Shown here one piece after another: positions 45,680 to 55,315 of a stretch of 64,000 nt of DNA. The translations under genes and the position numbers were made by a program. Origin of the DNA: Deltaproteobacteria bacterium (lineage in GTDB: Bacteria; JADJOY01); NCBI GenBank assembly GCA_016713535.1, contig JADJOY010000020.1, positions 186,001 to 250,000 on the forward strand, in the 5' to 3' direction. Position 1 is the stretch's first letter; each line of letters starts with the position of its first letter. The notes below the pieces were generated by a model. The model was not told the DNA's origin, did no database searches, and saw nothing but the letters and a program-made list of their open reading frames with translations.

Positions 45680-47206
45680 TCACTGCGCTGGCGAGAGCCT
45701 CCACGCGAACCCCTCGTTTTCGCGCGCCGCGGCGGCGGGCTCCCAGCCGTCGCCAGCGGCGACGCCCCACACCACCGCCTGCTCTCCGATCACGCGATAG
45801 CGGAGCAGCGCGCCGTCAGCGAACGGATCGCGCGGGAGGCCGCCCGGCATCGCGGCGTGCAGCTCGGTTGAGTCCGCCGGCCATCGGCCGACGTCCGCCT
45901 CGAAAGTGCGGAGCGCAATGGCGACGCTCATCGTCCGCAGCTCGAGGCAGAGCCTGGCCGCGATCGTGAGCGTGTTGTGGATCCCGTCGACGCACGTCGG
46001 GGAGGCTTTGAATGCCAGCAGTCCCTCCCACTGGTTCGGGACGATCGCCCACGGAACTCCCCTCAATACCGCCGATTTCCGAACGGGGATCCCGCCGTCG
46101 AGCGACCAGCGACGGGCGGCCCACCCGAGCATGCGCCCGCCGGCATCGAGCAGGGGCGCGATCGAGTTCGCCTCGGCGAGAGAACGGAACGGCTGAGCGT
46201 ACCGACCTGTGTAGAAGGCCTCGATCGCAGCGCCGGCGCCGAATCGCCCAGCCACGCGCTCGAGATCGCCAACCCAATCGACGAGCGAGCCGCTCGCTCC
46301 CTCGTCCAGTGAAGCCGTCTCCAGGTGGTGGCGGAGTCGCTCTCGGACGTGGCGCGTGAGGTCCAGGGCCACGACCAAGTCGGCCGGTGCCACCTCGTCT
46401 CGATCTTCGAGGATCGTCGTTGCAAGCTCGAGGATGGCTAGGTCGTCTGCGTCCACGCCCGCCGACTCGGGGTTCACACCGCGTCCCGCACTTCGCGCCT
46501 GGACCAGCGCCAAGAGTCGGTTCAGCGCTCGGTTCCACTCCCACCGGAAATCGCCATTCCGCTCGAACCGTTCGCGCGCGCGGGCGCGGTCCCACCACGC
46601 GAGCGCTTCGGCGTTCTCGGCGAGGATCGCGGCGCGCTGCGCGGGATCGTCGAGCTTCGAACGCCATCCACCCCACGCGTCGTCGGACGGACCCACGACG
46701 GCCGACATGGCTCGCTCGAGCGCGACGGCCTGGTTCGAGTCGGCGGGCAGGCGGCCCGGCACGATCGGGATCGTGAAGGCCGGCAGTCGCCGTACCACGC
46801 CGAGCAGGGTTCGAACGCGGATGCCATCCACGTTGCATACCGCGGGTGGGTTGGAGCCGCTCGGCATCGGAGCGAGCGGGGTGGCCAGCAAATCCGGCTC
46901 CGTTCCCAGCCACACCGGCAGCGACGTTCCGGACCACTCGCGCACGATACGGCCACCCGCCGGCGTCAGTACGCGGTCGCCGACGGAGACCCGCGGGTCC
47001 CCCCAGACCCACGCCCAGCGCGGCCCGTGGAAGCCGACGTACGCGCGCGCCTCGAAGGGAAGGCCGTCGACGAGCGGTCGCGGCGTGATACCGAAGAAGA
47101 CCGGTGTGAAGCCGCCCAGCAGCCGGTCGTGCCCAACGATCGCGAGTCCGAGCGTCACGAGCAACGCGAGCCTGAGGCGCGTCCGGACGACCGAGGTGCC
47201 AGTCAA
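45680..47206 (-). CDS. Large membrane-anchored protein, unknown function
   Basis: This encodes about 508 residues. The proposed start is TTG (47206-47204) overlapping the upstream stop as TTGA, and a signal anchor RTRLRLALLVTLGLAIVGHD follows. The rest appears periplasmic: a beta-rich part, many Trp/Arg helices (ARARERFERNGDFRWEWNRALNRLLALV), and near the end PRDPFADGALLRYRVIGEQAVVWG, a DPF...LRYR pattern known from pseudopilin-like and other secreted proteins. No catalytic motif is recognised. It is coupled to the small multi-helix membrane protein before it. Confidence 0.55.
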   Translation of the reverse strand: MTGTSVVRTRLRLALLVTLGLAIVGHDRLLGGFTPVFFGITPRPLVDGLPFEARAYVGFHGPRWAWVWGDPRVSVGDRVLTPAGGRIVREWSGTSLPVWLGTEPDLLATPLAPMPSGSNPPAVCNVDGIRVRTLLGVVRRLPAFTIPIVPGRLPADSNQAVALERAMSAVVGPSDDAWGGWRSKLDDPAQRAAILAENAEALAWWDRARARERFERNGDFRWEWNRALNRLLALVQARSAGRGVNPESAGVDADDLAILELATTILEDRDEVAPADLVVALDLTRHVRERLRHHLETASLDEGASGSLVDWVGDLERVAGRFGAGAAIEAFYTGRYAQPFRSLAEANSIAPLLDAGGRMLGWAARRWSLDGGIPVRKSAVLRGVPWAIVPNQWEGLLAFKASPTCVDGIHNTLTIAARLCLELRTMSVAIALRTFEADVGRWPADSTELHAAMPGGLPRDPFADGALLRYRVIGEQAVVWGVAAGDGWEPAAAARENEGFAWRLSPAQ

Positions 47207-47709
47207 AGGACCGCCCCCTGCGGCTGGAACACCAGCCGCAACCACCCGATGTAGGGCAGTGAGACGAGGGCGACGACGGCGGCACCGAAGACGAGCGGCA
47301 CCCACCTGCGAGCGCCCTTCCCCTCGCTGTGAGCCGCCACCGCCCGCCGCACCGATCGCACCGCGCCGAGCCAGCCGATCCACCAGCTCGCGATCCCCAC
47401 CCACCCGAGCGCGCCCGTCGAGAGCCCACTCGCCCCGTTTGGCACCAGCGTGAGCGCGAGTCCGCCGGTTCCCGCGACGAGCCACCACGCCGCGCGGCCG
47501 AGGGTCTCGATCCAGCGCGACACGGACACCGCGGTGAGCGAGCGGTCCAGCAGCACCGCCACGACGCTCGCAAGCACCAACCCACCGAGGATCGTCCACC
47601 CGAGCGGAAGCAGAGTGGCGCCCGCCCACCACGGGTGAAGCACGGCTTTCGGATCGAAGAACGCGATCGAGTTCGCCAGGAAGCGTGTCTGGAACCACGA
47701 AACGCGCAC
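47203..47709 (-). CDS. Multi-helix membrane protein, unknown function
   Basis: This encodes 168 residues with four or more hydrophobic helices (LPLGWTILGGLVLASVVAVLL, AAWWLVAGTGGLALTLV, GWVGIASWWIGWLGAVRSV, WVPLVFGAAVVALVSL). The N-terminal part WFQTRFLANSIAFFDPKAVLH has no initiator within a conserved-looking upstream frame (GWPEGLVFGLVES), so the true start may be further upstream or frame-broken; GTG 47709 is a conservative choice. Its stop overlaps the start of the large anchored protein (TTGA), suggesting joint function. Confidence 0.5.
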   Translation of the reverse strand: MRVSWFQTRFLANSIAFFDPKAVLHPWWAGATLLPLGWTILGGLVLASVVAVLLDRSLTAVSVSRWIETLGRAAWWLVAGTGGLALTLVPNGASGLSTGALGWVGIASWWIGWLGAVRSVRRAVAAHSEGKGARRWVPLVFGAAVVALVSLPYIGWLRLVFQPQGAVL

Positions 47710-47787
47710 GCTCTCGACCAGCCCGAAGACGAGACCCTCCGGCCAGCCCGATGTCGGCCCTCGGAATGACGGCGGCCGGCGACCCCT

Positions 47788-48639
47788 TCACGGCTTGATC
47801 ATCTTCTCCAGGGTGTGGAGCTGGCTCATCGCCCACGGGATGAGGACGAGGCTGGTGGCGTCGAAGAAGCCGTGGGCGAAGACGGCGGGCCAGATCGAGC
47901 GGTGGAAAACCAGGATGCCGCCGAGCGCAACCCCGAGCACGCCCGCGAACGCCGACGCCATCGGGCCCTGCGGCGCATGGCCGAGCCCGAACACGATCGC
48001 CGCGAGCACCACCGCCACGAGCTGACCGCGCGTCGAGGCGAAGCGCTCCGGCCATAGCGCACGGAAACCCGCGAGCATCCCGGCACGCCACAGCTCCTCA
48101 CGCAGCCCGCCGAGGCCGAAGCTCACCACCGTGAGCGCGAGCGCCAGGTAGATCGGGTCGTCGCGCAGCGCGCTCACGCTGACGAGCGCCTCGACCTTGG
48201 GGCGGTGCTCCTGGAAGAACATACCGATGCGCTCGACCGTGAGCCCGCCCACCGCCGTCACGACGCCCACGGCGAAGAGCACCACCACGCCGAGCAGCAC
48301 GCGGATGCCGAGCGAATACGCGAAGCCGAGCGGCACGCACGTCCACCGCACGCGCTTCGCCAGGTAGAGCTCGCTCGCCGTGGCCCGCGACGCGAGCAGC
48401 GCGAGCCCGAACACCAGCCCGAAGATCGAGAGCTCCCACAAGCAGCCCACCGCCAGCCCCGCGGCCGCGCCCGCGAGCAGCGGCCCTCCCTCGCCTCGCG
48501 TGAGCCAGCCGATCAGCCCGAGGACCGGCGGGTAGAGCCCGAGGATCGCGAGGTGGAACCACCAGCGCGGGCGGCGCGCGGGCTGGGGCAGCGGCGGATC
48601 GGGCGGCGCGATCAGCGGGGAGTCGGGAGCGGCGTCCAT
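47788..48639 (-). CDS. CPBP-family intramembrane protease (CAAX-type)
   Basis: This encodes 283 residues with about eight hydrophobic helices. The CPBP/Abi motifs are present: EELWRAGMLAGFRAL (EExxxR), IVFGLGHAPQG (FxxxH) and FAHGFFDATS (HxxxD/N). The family comprises intramembrane glutamic-type proteases involved in bacteriocin immunity or prenylation-like processing. The first 25 residues are a Pro-rich cytoplasmic tail. Located upstream of the two unknown membrane genes on the same strand; joint transcription is possible. Confidence 0.88.
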   Translation of the reverse strand: MDAAPDSPLIAPPDPPLPQPARRPRWWFHLAILGLYPPVLGLIGWLTRGEGGPLLAGAAAGLAVGCLWELSIFGLVFGLALLASRATASELYLAKRVRWTCVPLGFAYSLGIRVLLGVVVLFAVGVVTAVGGLTVERIGMFFQEHRPKVEALVSVSALRDDPIYLALALTVVSFGLGGLREELWRAGMLAGFRALWPERFASTRGQLVAVVLAAIVFGLGHAPQGPMASAFAGVLGVALGGILVFHRSIWPAVFAHGFFDATSLVLIPWAMSQLHTLEKMIKP

Positions 48640-48702
48640 GGTGGCGAGCGCACAGTTACCACGCGATCGCCGTCGACAGCACGGAATAGAACCGCGCCCC
48701 GC

Positions 48703-49188
48703 TCACCTCGCGCTCGTCGCGCCGACACCCTCGCCCGTCATGGCCGCGGCGAGCGCCCCGAGCATCCGTCCCCAGCCCTCCTCGATGCGCGCCGCGTGGG
48801 GCGCCCAGTCGGGGTGGAGGTGGTGGGTCACGGTGATCTGCGACGTCGAGCCGTCCGCGGCGGGGGCGCGGATGTCGACCTCCACCCGGCTGTCCTCGTC
48901 GGAGGCTGGCGCGACACCCCACGTGAACGCGAGGCGGCGTGGACGATCGAGCTCGAGGTAGCGGCCGAGGTGCTCGAGCTCGTCACCGTCGCGGCGCACC
49001 ACGAACGAGAAGTGGCCACCCACGTGCGGATCGGTGACGAGCCGCACGATCTCCTCGTCGCGGACCGACGGCCCGAACATCCAGCGCCCGAGCACGGCGG
49101 GGTCGAGCCACGCGTCGAAGAGACGCTCGGGCGGAGCATCGATCGACTGCGTGACGGTCGCGTTCGAGATCGGCTCGGAGGTGGTCAT
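48703..49188 (-). CDS. SRPBCC/AHSA1-domain protein
   Basis: This encodes 161 residues. Typical AHSA1/START-like pattern: ATVTQSIDAPPERLFDAWLDPAVLGRWMFGPS, GGHFSFVVRRDGDELEHLGRYLELDRPRRLAFTWGV, and SQITVTHHLHPDWAPHAARIEEGWGRMLGALAAAM. Such proteins bind a hydrophobic ligand in a beta-barrel/long helix cavity; in many bacteria they lie near ArsR-type regulators, but none is found here. Two dyads (49279-49315) are located ~90 bases upstream of the start. Confidence 0.88.
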   Translation of the reverse strand: MTTSEPISNATVTQSIDAPPERLFDAWLDPAVLGRWMFGPSVRDEEIVRLVTDPHVGGHFSFVVRRDGDELEHLGRYLELDRPRRLAFTWGVAPASDEDSRVEVDIRAPAADGSTSQITVTHHLHPDWAPHAARIEEGWGRMLGALAAAMTGEGVGATSAR

Positions 49189-49278
49189 GTGGGCGTCGTC
49201 TCCTGGGCTGGCGTCTCGCCTCGGTATAACCGCGGCGCCGTCGAGCCGCTTCGGCGCTGCCCACGCGGTGCCGGGAAT

Positions 49279-49315
49279 CGGACCGTCGGTCCGTTAACCG
49301 GACGGATACGAGAGA
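49279..49315. promoter_or_regulatory. Dyads upstream of the SRPBCC gene
   Basis: CGGACCG-T-CGGTCCG (49279-49293, perfect palindrome) overlaps GTCCG-TTAAC-CGGAC (49289-49303). Because the spacer between the divergent genes here is not occupied by the usual long repeat modules, this could be an operator. Confidence 0.3.
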
Positions 49316-49501
49316 GGCTACAGGCCCGGCGCGCGCGGCGCGCGACACCTCGGCGGCCGCGTTCCCGCAATGATCTCGCTGGCTCGATCGCGCTCAGACG
49401 TGCTCCAGAGCGGCGCGGGCGCTTCCGGCACACGCCTTGCCCCTTCGCGTGTCGACTCGTGGGTCCGGCACCCCGCCGGTCGCCGGGTCGCGGGGGCGAC
49501 C

Positions 49502-49861
49502 ATGAACTTGCTCGGCTACCTGATCTTCGGCCTCGAAGTCGTCGCGCTGGCCGCGCTGTCGCAGCTCTGGCTGGCGGTTCGGGTGCAGCGCTTCCTCGGC
49601 ATCTTCGCGGCCCAGGATCGGCGCGTGGGCGGAGCCCGGACGAGAGAACGCGGGGCACGAGCCGGAAATCGAGCCCCGTCTCGCGGCGTGAGCGGCGCGC
49701 GCCGCGGCGGCGCGGCGCTACACTCGGCTTCCGCACCCGGAGGCCGACATGGATCGACTCGCATCTCGCCGCTCACGCCAGGCACTCGCCGTGGGCCGCG
49801 ACGCTCGCCGCCACCGGCTGCACCGGCCAGTGGCGTGTCGTCGATCCCGTCACCGGCGTGA
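49502..49861 (+). CDS. Possible small membrane protein, frame probably disturbed
   Basis: From ATG 49502 the first ~40 residues (MNLLGYLIFGLEVVALAALS, QLWLAVRVQRFLGIFAAQ) form a plausible single transmembrane segment plus basic tail. Beyond ~residue 40 the sequence turns into Arg/Gly-rich low-complexity typical of an out-of-frame reading, and the frame overlaps the DUF3574 gene. Either a 40-50 residue protein ends early through a frame break, or it is not a gene. Confidence 0.3.
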   Translation: MNLLGYLIFGLEVVALAALSQLWLAVRVQRFLGIFAAQDRRVGGARTRERGARAGNRAPSRGVSGARRGGAALHSASAPGGRHGSTRISPLTPGTRRGPRRSPPPAAPASGVSSIPSPA

Positions 49862-50202
49862 GCTGCGAGCTCGACGACACGGCACAGGTCCGCGACACGC
49901 TCTACTTCGGCCGTAACAAGCCGAGTGGCGGCGTGATCGCCGACGACGAGTGGAAGCGCTTCCTCGACGAGGTCGTGACACCGCGCTTCCCGGACGGCCT
50001 GACGGTGCTGGAAGCGACCGGCCAGTGGAAGGGGAAGAGCGGCGTCGTCGAGCAGGAGCGCTCGGAGGTGGTGACGCTCCTGCACGCGCCCGATGAAGCC
50101 TCGACGAACGCGGTGCGCGACATCGCGGCCGAGTACAAGCGCCGCTTCGGGCAGGAGGCGGTGCTGCGCGAGCGCACCGCGACCTGCGCGCGCTTCGAGT
50201 GA
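49749..50202 (+). CDS. DUF3574-family lipoprotein (frame break at 49793-49795)
   Basis: From ATG 49749 the first frame reads MDRLASRRSRQALAV, and after a break at GGG 49793-49795 the second frame reads AATLAATGCTGQWRV, together a lipoprotein signal peptide (lipobox AATGC). The rest, DTLYFGRNKPSGGVIADDEWKRFLDEVVTPRFPDGLTVLEATGQWKG, RSEVVTLLHAP, and ERTATCARFE, matches DUF3574. Function of the family is unknown. Its stop overlaps the GTG start of the AroE-like gene (GTGA). Confidence 0.8.
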
Positions 50203-51058
50203 GCGGCGTGGCGATGGCGATCACGGGCCGCACCCGCCTGCTCGCGCTGATCGCCGATCCGGTGGCGCAGGCGCGCTCGCCCGCCGCGGTGAACCGGCTC
50301 CTCGCCGAGCGCGGGCGCGGCGGCGACTTCGTGATGGTCGCGGCGAAGGTGGCGCCGGAGCGGCTCGCAAACGCCGTGTCGGGGCTCCGCGCGATCGACA
50401 GCTTCGCGGGCGCGGTGGTGTCGATGCCGCACAAGGAGACGATCGTACCGCTCCTCGACGGGCTCACCGAGGAGGCGACGCTGACGCGCGTGGTGAACGT
50501 GTTCCGCCGCGAGGCCGATGGCCGGCTGGTGGGCACGATCCTCGACGGCGAGGGCTTCGTCGCGGGCCTGCGCGGCGCCGGCCACGAGGTGCGCGGCGCA
50601 CGCTGCTTGCTCGTGGGCGCTGGCGGCGCCGCCACGGCGATCGCGTTCCGGCTCGCGCGCGAGCGGTGCGGCGACTCACGATCGTGAACCGCACCGCGGC
50701 GCGCGGCGAGGCGCTCGCGGCGCGCGTGCGCGCGGCGTTCCCCGGTGTCGCCGTGATCACCGCGGCGAGCGCCGACCTCGCGCGGCGCGACCTCGATCTC
50801 GCGATCAACGGCACCTCGCTCGGCATGAACATCGGCGATCCGCTGCCGCTCCCCCTCGACGTGGTGCGGCGCACCCAGCTCGTCGCCGAGTGCGTCGCGG
50901 CAGTCGAGATCACGCCGCTCCTCGCCGCCGCCCGCGACGCCGGCCGCGCCATCCACACCGGCGTCCCCATGCTCACCGCCCAGCTCGAGCTGCTGGTGGA
51001 TTTTCTGGTCGGAGGCGAGCGCTCGCAATCGGACGCGATCGTGCGGCGATCGCCGTGA
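50199..51058 (+). CDS. Shikimate-dehydrogenase-like protein (frame break at 50665-50666)
   Basis: About 286 residues. Shikimate-dehydrogenase features are present: IADPVAQARSPAAVNRLLAE, the catalytic Lys in VVSMPHKETIVP, a Gly-rich NADP motif LLVGAGGAATAIAF, and INGTSLGM. The frame breaks after LARER and resumes as VRRLTIVNRT; one extra G at 50665-50666 fixes it. Where shikimate enzymes have NTDGxGF, this protein reads TILDGEGF, so the substrate may be a related acid (quinate/shikimate-like) rather than shikimate itself. Start GTG 50199 (GTGA overlap) or ATG 50214. Confidence 0.8.
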
Positions 51059-51481
51059 CATCCCGGCGGGCTCGCGCCCGCCGCTACGAGGGCGATCGAA
51101 CGGCGAACCACGACCCGGCGGCGCATACGTCATCACGTATCGCCGGGCACGCGGCGCGTGCCCCTCCGAACAGCCGGCCGTGGAGGGGAGGGCGTCAGCC
51201 CTCCCGGCGCACGACACCGGCACCATCGCTCGTAGGGGCGACCGCGAGGTCGCCCGCGATCGGCTGCGGACAGAGATCCACGCGAACGACGATGCGTTCG
51301 AGGCGGCGTATCGCCGGCGCGCCGGAGGCGCGCCCTCCATACCGGGATCGACGTGTCGGCGGCGCGGACGATGTCGTCGTATCGCCGGGCGCGGCGCGTG
51401 CCCCTCCGAACAGCCAGCCGTGGAGGGGACGGCGTCAGCCCTCCCGGCGCACGACCGTGGAGAGCCCGCGCCGTCAGGCGA
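51059..51481. repeat. Block of mixed palindromic repeat modules
   Basis: This gene-free block contains CCCGGCGGGCTCGCGCCCGCC (51062-51083), the GGGCACGCG-type hairpin with CCCCTCC (51141-51167) and again at 51381-51406, CGTGGAGGGGAGGGCGTCAGC with CCCTCC (51179-51202 and again at ~51419), and GTAGGGGCGACCGCGAGGTCG with CCC (51232-51256). The two GGGCGTCAGCCCTCC copies share long flanks, so it looks like a local duplication. Confidence 0.75.
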
Positions 51482-52690
51482 TCACAGGAAGCACTGGCCC
51501 TGGCCGCGATACGTGGGCTCCCGCCCGACCACCCGACCCTCGCGCACCAGCAGGTACTCGGTGAACCGCTCGGCGAGCTCGCCGGCTTTCGCGTGGCGGA
51601 AGATCACCGGATCGCCGAGATGAATCGGCGGCGCGCCCGCGGGCAACTTGAGCGGCGTCTGCACCTCGCCCGCGCCCTCGTTCGGCAGGTACGTGAGCCC
51701 CGCCGGGAGCCACGGCAGCGGCAGCTTCTCCCAGCTCGGCGTTCCCGACGCGACGTAGCCGCCGCCGTGGCAGGTGACGAAGCCGGGGTCGGAGACGCGG
51801 CACGCCTCCAACGCGAAGAACGCGGCGGGCTCGCAGTCGATCGACTCGAAGTAGTCGAAGATGTGCGAGCACACGAAGCCCGAGCCGACGGTCACCTCGG
51901 TGACACACGCCTCGGCGGCGGTGCTCTGCACGCTGCCCGTGCCGCCGCCGTTGACCAGCTCGAGCGCGAACCCCTCACGCGCGAGCAGCTCGACGGCGGC
52001 CGCGCGCAGTCGCGCGACGTCGGGGATCGAGATCCGCTTGAGCGTCCGACTCACGCGGTTCATCGCCGGGCTGAACGGACTCTTGTCGGGGAAGCCCGCA
52101 ATGTGCGCCTCGTACGCCATGAGCCCCGCGAGCCGCACACCGTCGATCCGCGCCGCCGCCCGCGCCAGCTCGAGCACCTGACCCGGCTCGCGCAGCGGGC
52201 TGCGCCGCACGCCGAGGTGGACGTGGCCACCCGCGCGCCGGTACGACACGTCGAGCTCGGCAACGGCGCGCAGCTCCACTCCCGCCGCGCGCCCCGCCTG
52301 ACCGATCGCTTCTAGGTGCGCGAGCGAGTCCGCCATCGCCCACACCGTGCGGCCCGCCGCGGCGGCGCGTGCGAGCGCCTCGAGCGCCAGCGGCTGCACC
52401 GTGGGATAGGCGACGAGCAGATCGTCGAAGCCTTCGTTCGCGAGGAACGCGCACTCCTCGGCGGTGAAGCCCATGATGCCGCGGAACGCAGGCCCGCCAC
52501 GCTCGAGGATGCGCCGGAGCAGCCCCACGTGGCGCACCGACTTCGAGCCCACGCGTAGCCGCTTGCCGGTTCCTTCGAGCGCGCCGCGGATGCGGTCGAC
52601 GTTGCGGTCGAGGGCGTCGAGATCGACCACCGCGGCGGGCAGCCGCTCGCCGGCCAGGAGCGTGCGGAAGTCGGTCCAGGTGGGCGCCAT
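51482..52690 (-). CDS. PLP-dependent D-threonine-aldolase-like / alanine-racemase-N-terminal protein
   Basis: This encodes 402 residues. The PLP-Lys lies in RLRVGSKSVRHVGLL; the TIM-barrel end has VNGGGTGSVQSTAAEACVTEVTVGSGFV and the C-terminal beta domain has CHGGGYVASGTPSW, PNEGAGEVQTPLKL and LGDPVIFRHAKAGELAERF. These fit the DSD1/D-threonine aldolase branch of the alanine-racemase fold, which cleaves beta-hydroxy-D-amino acids or D-serine-like substrates. It lies directly after the NnrS gene on the same strand (27-bp gap). Confidence 0.85.
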   Translation of the reverse strand: MAPTWTDFRTLLAGERLPAAVVDLDALDRNVDRIRGALEGTGKRLRVGSKSVRHVGLLRRILERGGPAFRGIMGFTAEECAFLANEGFDDLLVAYPTVQPLALEALARAAAAGRTVWAMADSLAHLEAIGQAGRAAGVELRAVAELDVSYRRAGGHVHLGVRRSPLREPGQVLELARAAARIDGVRLAGLMAYEAHIAGFPDKSPFSPAMNRVSRTLKRISIPDVARLRAAAVELLAREGFALELVNGGGTGSVQSTAAEACVTEVTVGSGFVCSHIFDYFESIDCEPAAFFALEACRVSDPGFVTCHGGGYVASGTPSWEKLPLPWLPAGLTYLPNEGAGEVQTPLKLPAGAPPIHLGDPVIFRHAKAGELAERFTEYLLVREGRVVGREPTYRGQGQCFL

Positions 52691-52717
52691 CGCGATCCGC
52701 TCCGCTCGTGGTCGTGC

Positions 52718-53917
52718 TCAGGCCGCGCGCGGCCGGCGCCGCCGGTGGCTTGAAGAGCTTCGGCCCGACGAACATAAGCCAGATCCCCGTGCCGATCATC
52801 CACAACAGCGCCGCCGACGCGAGGTGCTCGTAGTAGGTGTGGCTCAGGTCGGCCGCCACCCGCGCGAAGAGGGCCAGCACCACCAGCACGCCCATCCACA
52901 CGATCGCGCGGTGGCTGGTGAGCATCATCGTGTCGAGGCCCGGCACGTGCGCGTAGATCACGTGGGTCGCCACCGCCAGCACCATCAGGCTGTAGCCGCC
53001 GATGAAGAGCACGTGCAGCGACGCCACCCGCAGGATCGGCGCCATCCCCGAGAGCGCGACACCGAACGCCGTGAGCCGCACCGGAGCCAGAGCAGCCGGC
53101 GATGGAAGCCCGCCTTCTGGGGCGCCCGCCACGCGCCGCCGCCGAGCGCGAGCCCGAGCGCCACGACGCCGCCGCGCACGATCGGCGCGGCGCGCATCCA
53201 GCCCATCGACTCGGCCACCAGCGACGCCACGATCACCAGGCCCACACCCGCGTAGAGCCCCGCGCGGCGGGTCTCGCGCGGCGAGCTACCCAGGTCCGCC
53301 GGCGGCGGCCAGCCGCCCACCAGCGGCAGCACCAGCGCCCCCACGCCCACGACCAGGCACAAGAACACGCCCTGCTCGATGAAGAGCCGGCCGAGCACGT
53401 ACATCCAGGAGGCACCCTTCACGTGCGGGCCAGCGAGCACGAAGACCGGCCCGAGCAGCCCCTGGATCGCCGCGATCGGCACCAGCACGAAGGCCGCTGG
53501 CGGGCGCCGCCGCGCCTTGGCGCCGACGAAGCGCGTGAGCGCGAAGCGGCTCAGGATCGCGAGCAGCCCCACGTAGCCCGCCATCATCACCTGCCGCGCC
53601 ACCGGTCCGCCGACCACGCCGGCCGCGGTGATCGTGACGAGGAGCGAGAGGCTCGCGGCGAGCTCGCCGTGGGTCGGCGGCGGCGACTGGGTGCGGCGCG
53701 GCAACGCCGTGAGCAGGAAGCCGAGGGCGAACGCCATCGTGAACGCCTGCATCTGGATGAAGCCGTGCAGCTCGCACGAGTACGCCTGGATCAGGTGGAG
53801 CGGGAAGAGCACCCACTGCGAGAGCCCCGCCCAGCCGATCAGCACGCCGAGCGGGAAGAAGAGGCGGAACGGCTCGGTCTGCCACACGCTCGGAGGCGAA
53901 GGCGTCGGCTCGGTCAT
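52718..53917 (-). CDS. NnrS-family membrane protein (two frame breaks)
   Basis: The NnrS family comprises heme-binding multi-spanning proteins linked to nitric-oxide stress. From ATG 53917 the first ~280 residues have [43 protein letters not shown], and [27 protein letters not shown], all typical of the family. At 53081-53082 a one-base break changes frame; beyond it [43 protein letters not shown] and [16 protein letters not shown] continue. A further break before the stop (52718-52720) is inferred because the frame would otherwise run through the next gene. Total about 400 residues, the usual family length. Confidence 0.75.
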
Positions 53918-54098
53918 CGGTCCTCGAAGGCGGCGGGAGCGCGCGTGGACACGCGCGGGTCGTCGGGAGACGCCCGATCCTAGCCGAAACTGGCCCCTGG
54001 AGGTCCCCCAGAGGCCCAAATGGGCCCCTTTTCGAGGGGAATTCAAACAAAATGAAAGCAAGATATAACAGTTTTCGCAATCAACTATTTGCTATTCT

Positions 54099-54118
54099 CT
54101 GCTGGCAGTTGCCAGCAG
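54099..54118. promoter_or_regulatory. Perfect inverted repeat upstream of the carotenoid-biosynthesis-like gene
   Basis: CTGCTGGCA-GT-TGCCAGCAG forms 9-bp arms around a 2-bp centre in an AT-richer patch (54040-54120) of the divergent intergenic region, 73 bases before the plus-strand start. Upstream, ATTTGCTATTCT might be a promoter -10 zone. The dyad has the look of a transcription-factor operator; the cognate regulator is not in the window. Confidence 0.5.
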
Positions 54119-54190
54119 GATTAAGGCCCCGCCCGGCGCTTGCGCGGTGGTACGATTCCGCCCCGTTGCCGCCTCAGGAGGCCTTCTCTC

Positions 54191-55315
54191 GTGGTGCTCG
54201 AAGGACCGTTTCTCGCCGCCGAGCGCCTGCCTCCCCTCGACCCCCGCGTGCTGGTGGTCCCGGCGTCGCTGGCGCTGGCGCTGCTCCTGGTCCACAGCGT
54301 GCGGCACCGCGGGCTGGCGGCGACGCTCACGTTCTGCGCGCTGTGCGTCGCGTGGTACGTGCCGAAGGAGCTCGCGATCACGGCGCGCGCCCTCAACGAG
54401 CACCGCTACACCGTCACCATGGACACGGTGAAGCTCTTCGGCATCCCGCTGGTGCTGCCGATCGGCTACGTCTTCACCGGCACCGTGAGCTGGGCGCTCG
54501 CCGAGCGCATCACCGCGCGGCTCCCCGGCTGCAAGGACCAGCTCTTCGCGGTGCTAGCGGTGTGGCTGCTCGTGACGTCCGCCATCGCCTACGTCATGGA
54601 GGCGACCGGCACCACCGGCGGCTGGTGGTTCTGGGAGGAGAACGACGGCATCTGGCGCGAGCAGACCGTCGAGCACCGCCTCGCCACCAACTCGGGGACG
54701 ATCCACCCGATCATCCCGTACGCGCCGGTCTACGGCTGGGCGCTCTACATGCTGCCGCTCGCGGCGGTCTACCTGAGCGTGTGCTTCACGCGGCTGCGGA
54801 CGGTGCGGCTCCGGTGGTTCTACGGGCTGGCGGCGATGGTCGCGTATTTCTGCCTGGCACTCGCCAATGGGCTCTTCGCGGCGCTGATCGCGCTCTACGT
54901 GGCGGTGCCGCTGGCGCGCGTGCCCCTCGCGACACCGCGGCGCGAGCTGGGCGGGGCCGGCTTCGCCGCGGCGCTGGTGCGGTGGGCGCCCGAGGTCGGT
55001 GTCGCGATGATGCTCGCCACGTCGTTCTACGTGCTGGTGCTCCACGGCCGCGACGTGTCGCTGCTCCAGTCGTGGCTGCCGCTCGCCGCGCTGCTCGCGA
55101 TCGCGCACGCTGGACGATCCACTCTCGCGGTGGCGACCCTGCTCTTCGCCGGGCTCTTGCTCGTCGAGCTCACCTGGACGCCGCGCGTCCACCACGCCTG
55201 CGTCTACAGCGGGCTCCTGGTTCTGATGTCCGCGATCCGCACCTACCGCGAGCACCGCTCGCTCGCACCGCTGTGGAGCGCCCTGCGCGCGCCGCTCACG
55301 GGAAGCTCCTCATGA
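54191..55315 (+). CDS. Multi-spanning membrane protein similar to carotenoid biosynthesis proteins (DUF422/CruF-like)
   Basis: This encodes 374 residues from GTG 54191 (AGGAGG about 9 bases upstream). About ten hydrophobic helices are seen, with motifs [40 protein letters not shown] and [24 protein letters not shown]. The combination of an acidic E-x-x-G...GxWxW site is reminiscent of DUF422/CruF carotenoid hydratases, but the resemblance is loose and no carotenoid genes are nearby. It is translationally coupled to galT (ATGA). A dyad operator lies upstream. Confidence 0.55.
   Translation: MVLEGPFLAAERLPPLDPRVLVVPASLALALLLVHSVRHRGLAATLTFCALCVAWYVPKELAITARALNEHRYTVTMDTVKLFGIPLVLPIGYVFTGTVSWALAERITARLPGCKDQLFAVLAVWLLVTSAIAYVMEATGTTGGWWFWEENDGIWREQTVEHRLATNSGTIHPIIPYAPVYGWALYMLPLAAVYLSVCFTRLRTVRLRWFYGLAAMVAYFCLALANGLFAALIALYVAVPLARVPLATPRRELGGAGFAAALVRWAPEVGVAMMLATSFYVLVLHGRDVSLLQSWLPLAALLAIAHAGRSTLAVATLLFAGLLLVELTWTPRVHHACVYSGLLVLMSAIRTYREHRSLAPLWSALRAPLTGSSS

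Noticed and set aside
54052-55311. Long N-terminal extension of galT
   Set aside because: It reads the carotenoid-biosynthesis-like gene in another frame; galT begins at ATG 55312 with the ATGA overlap.
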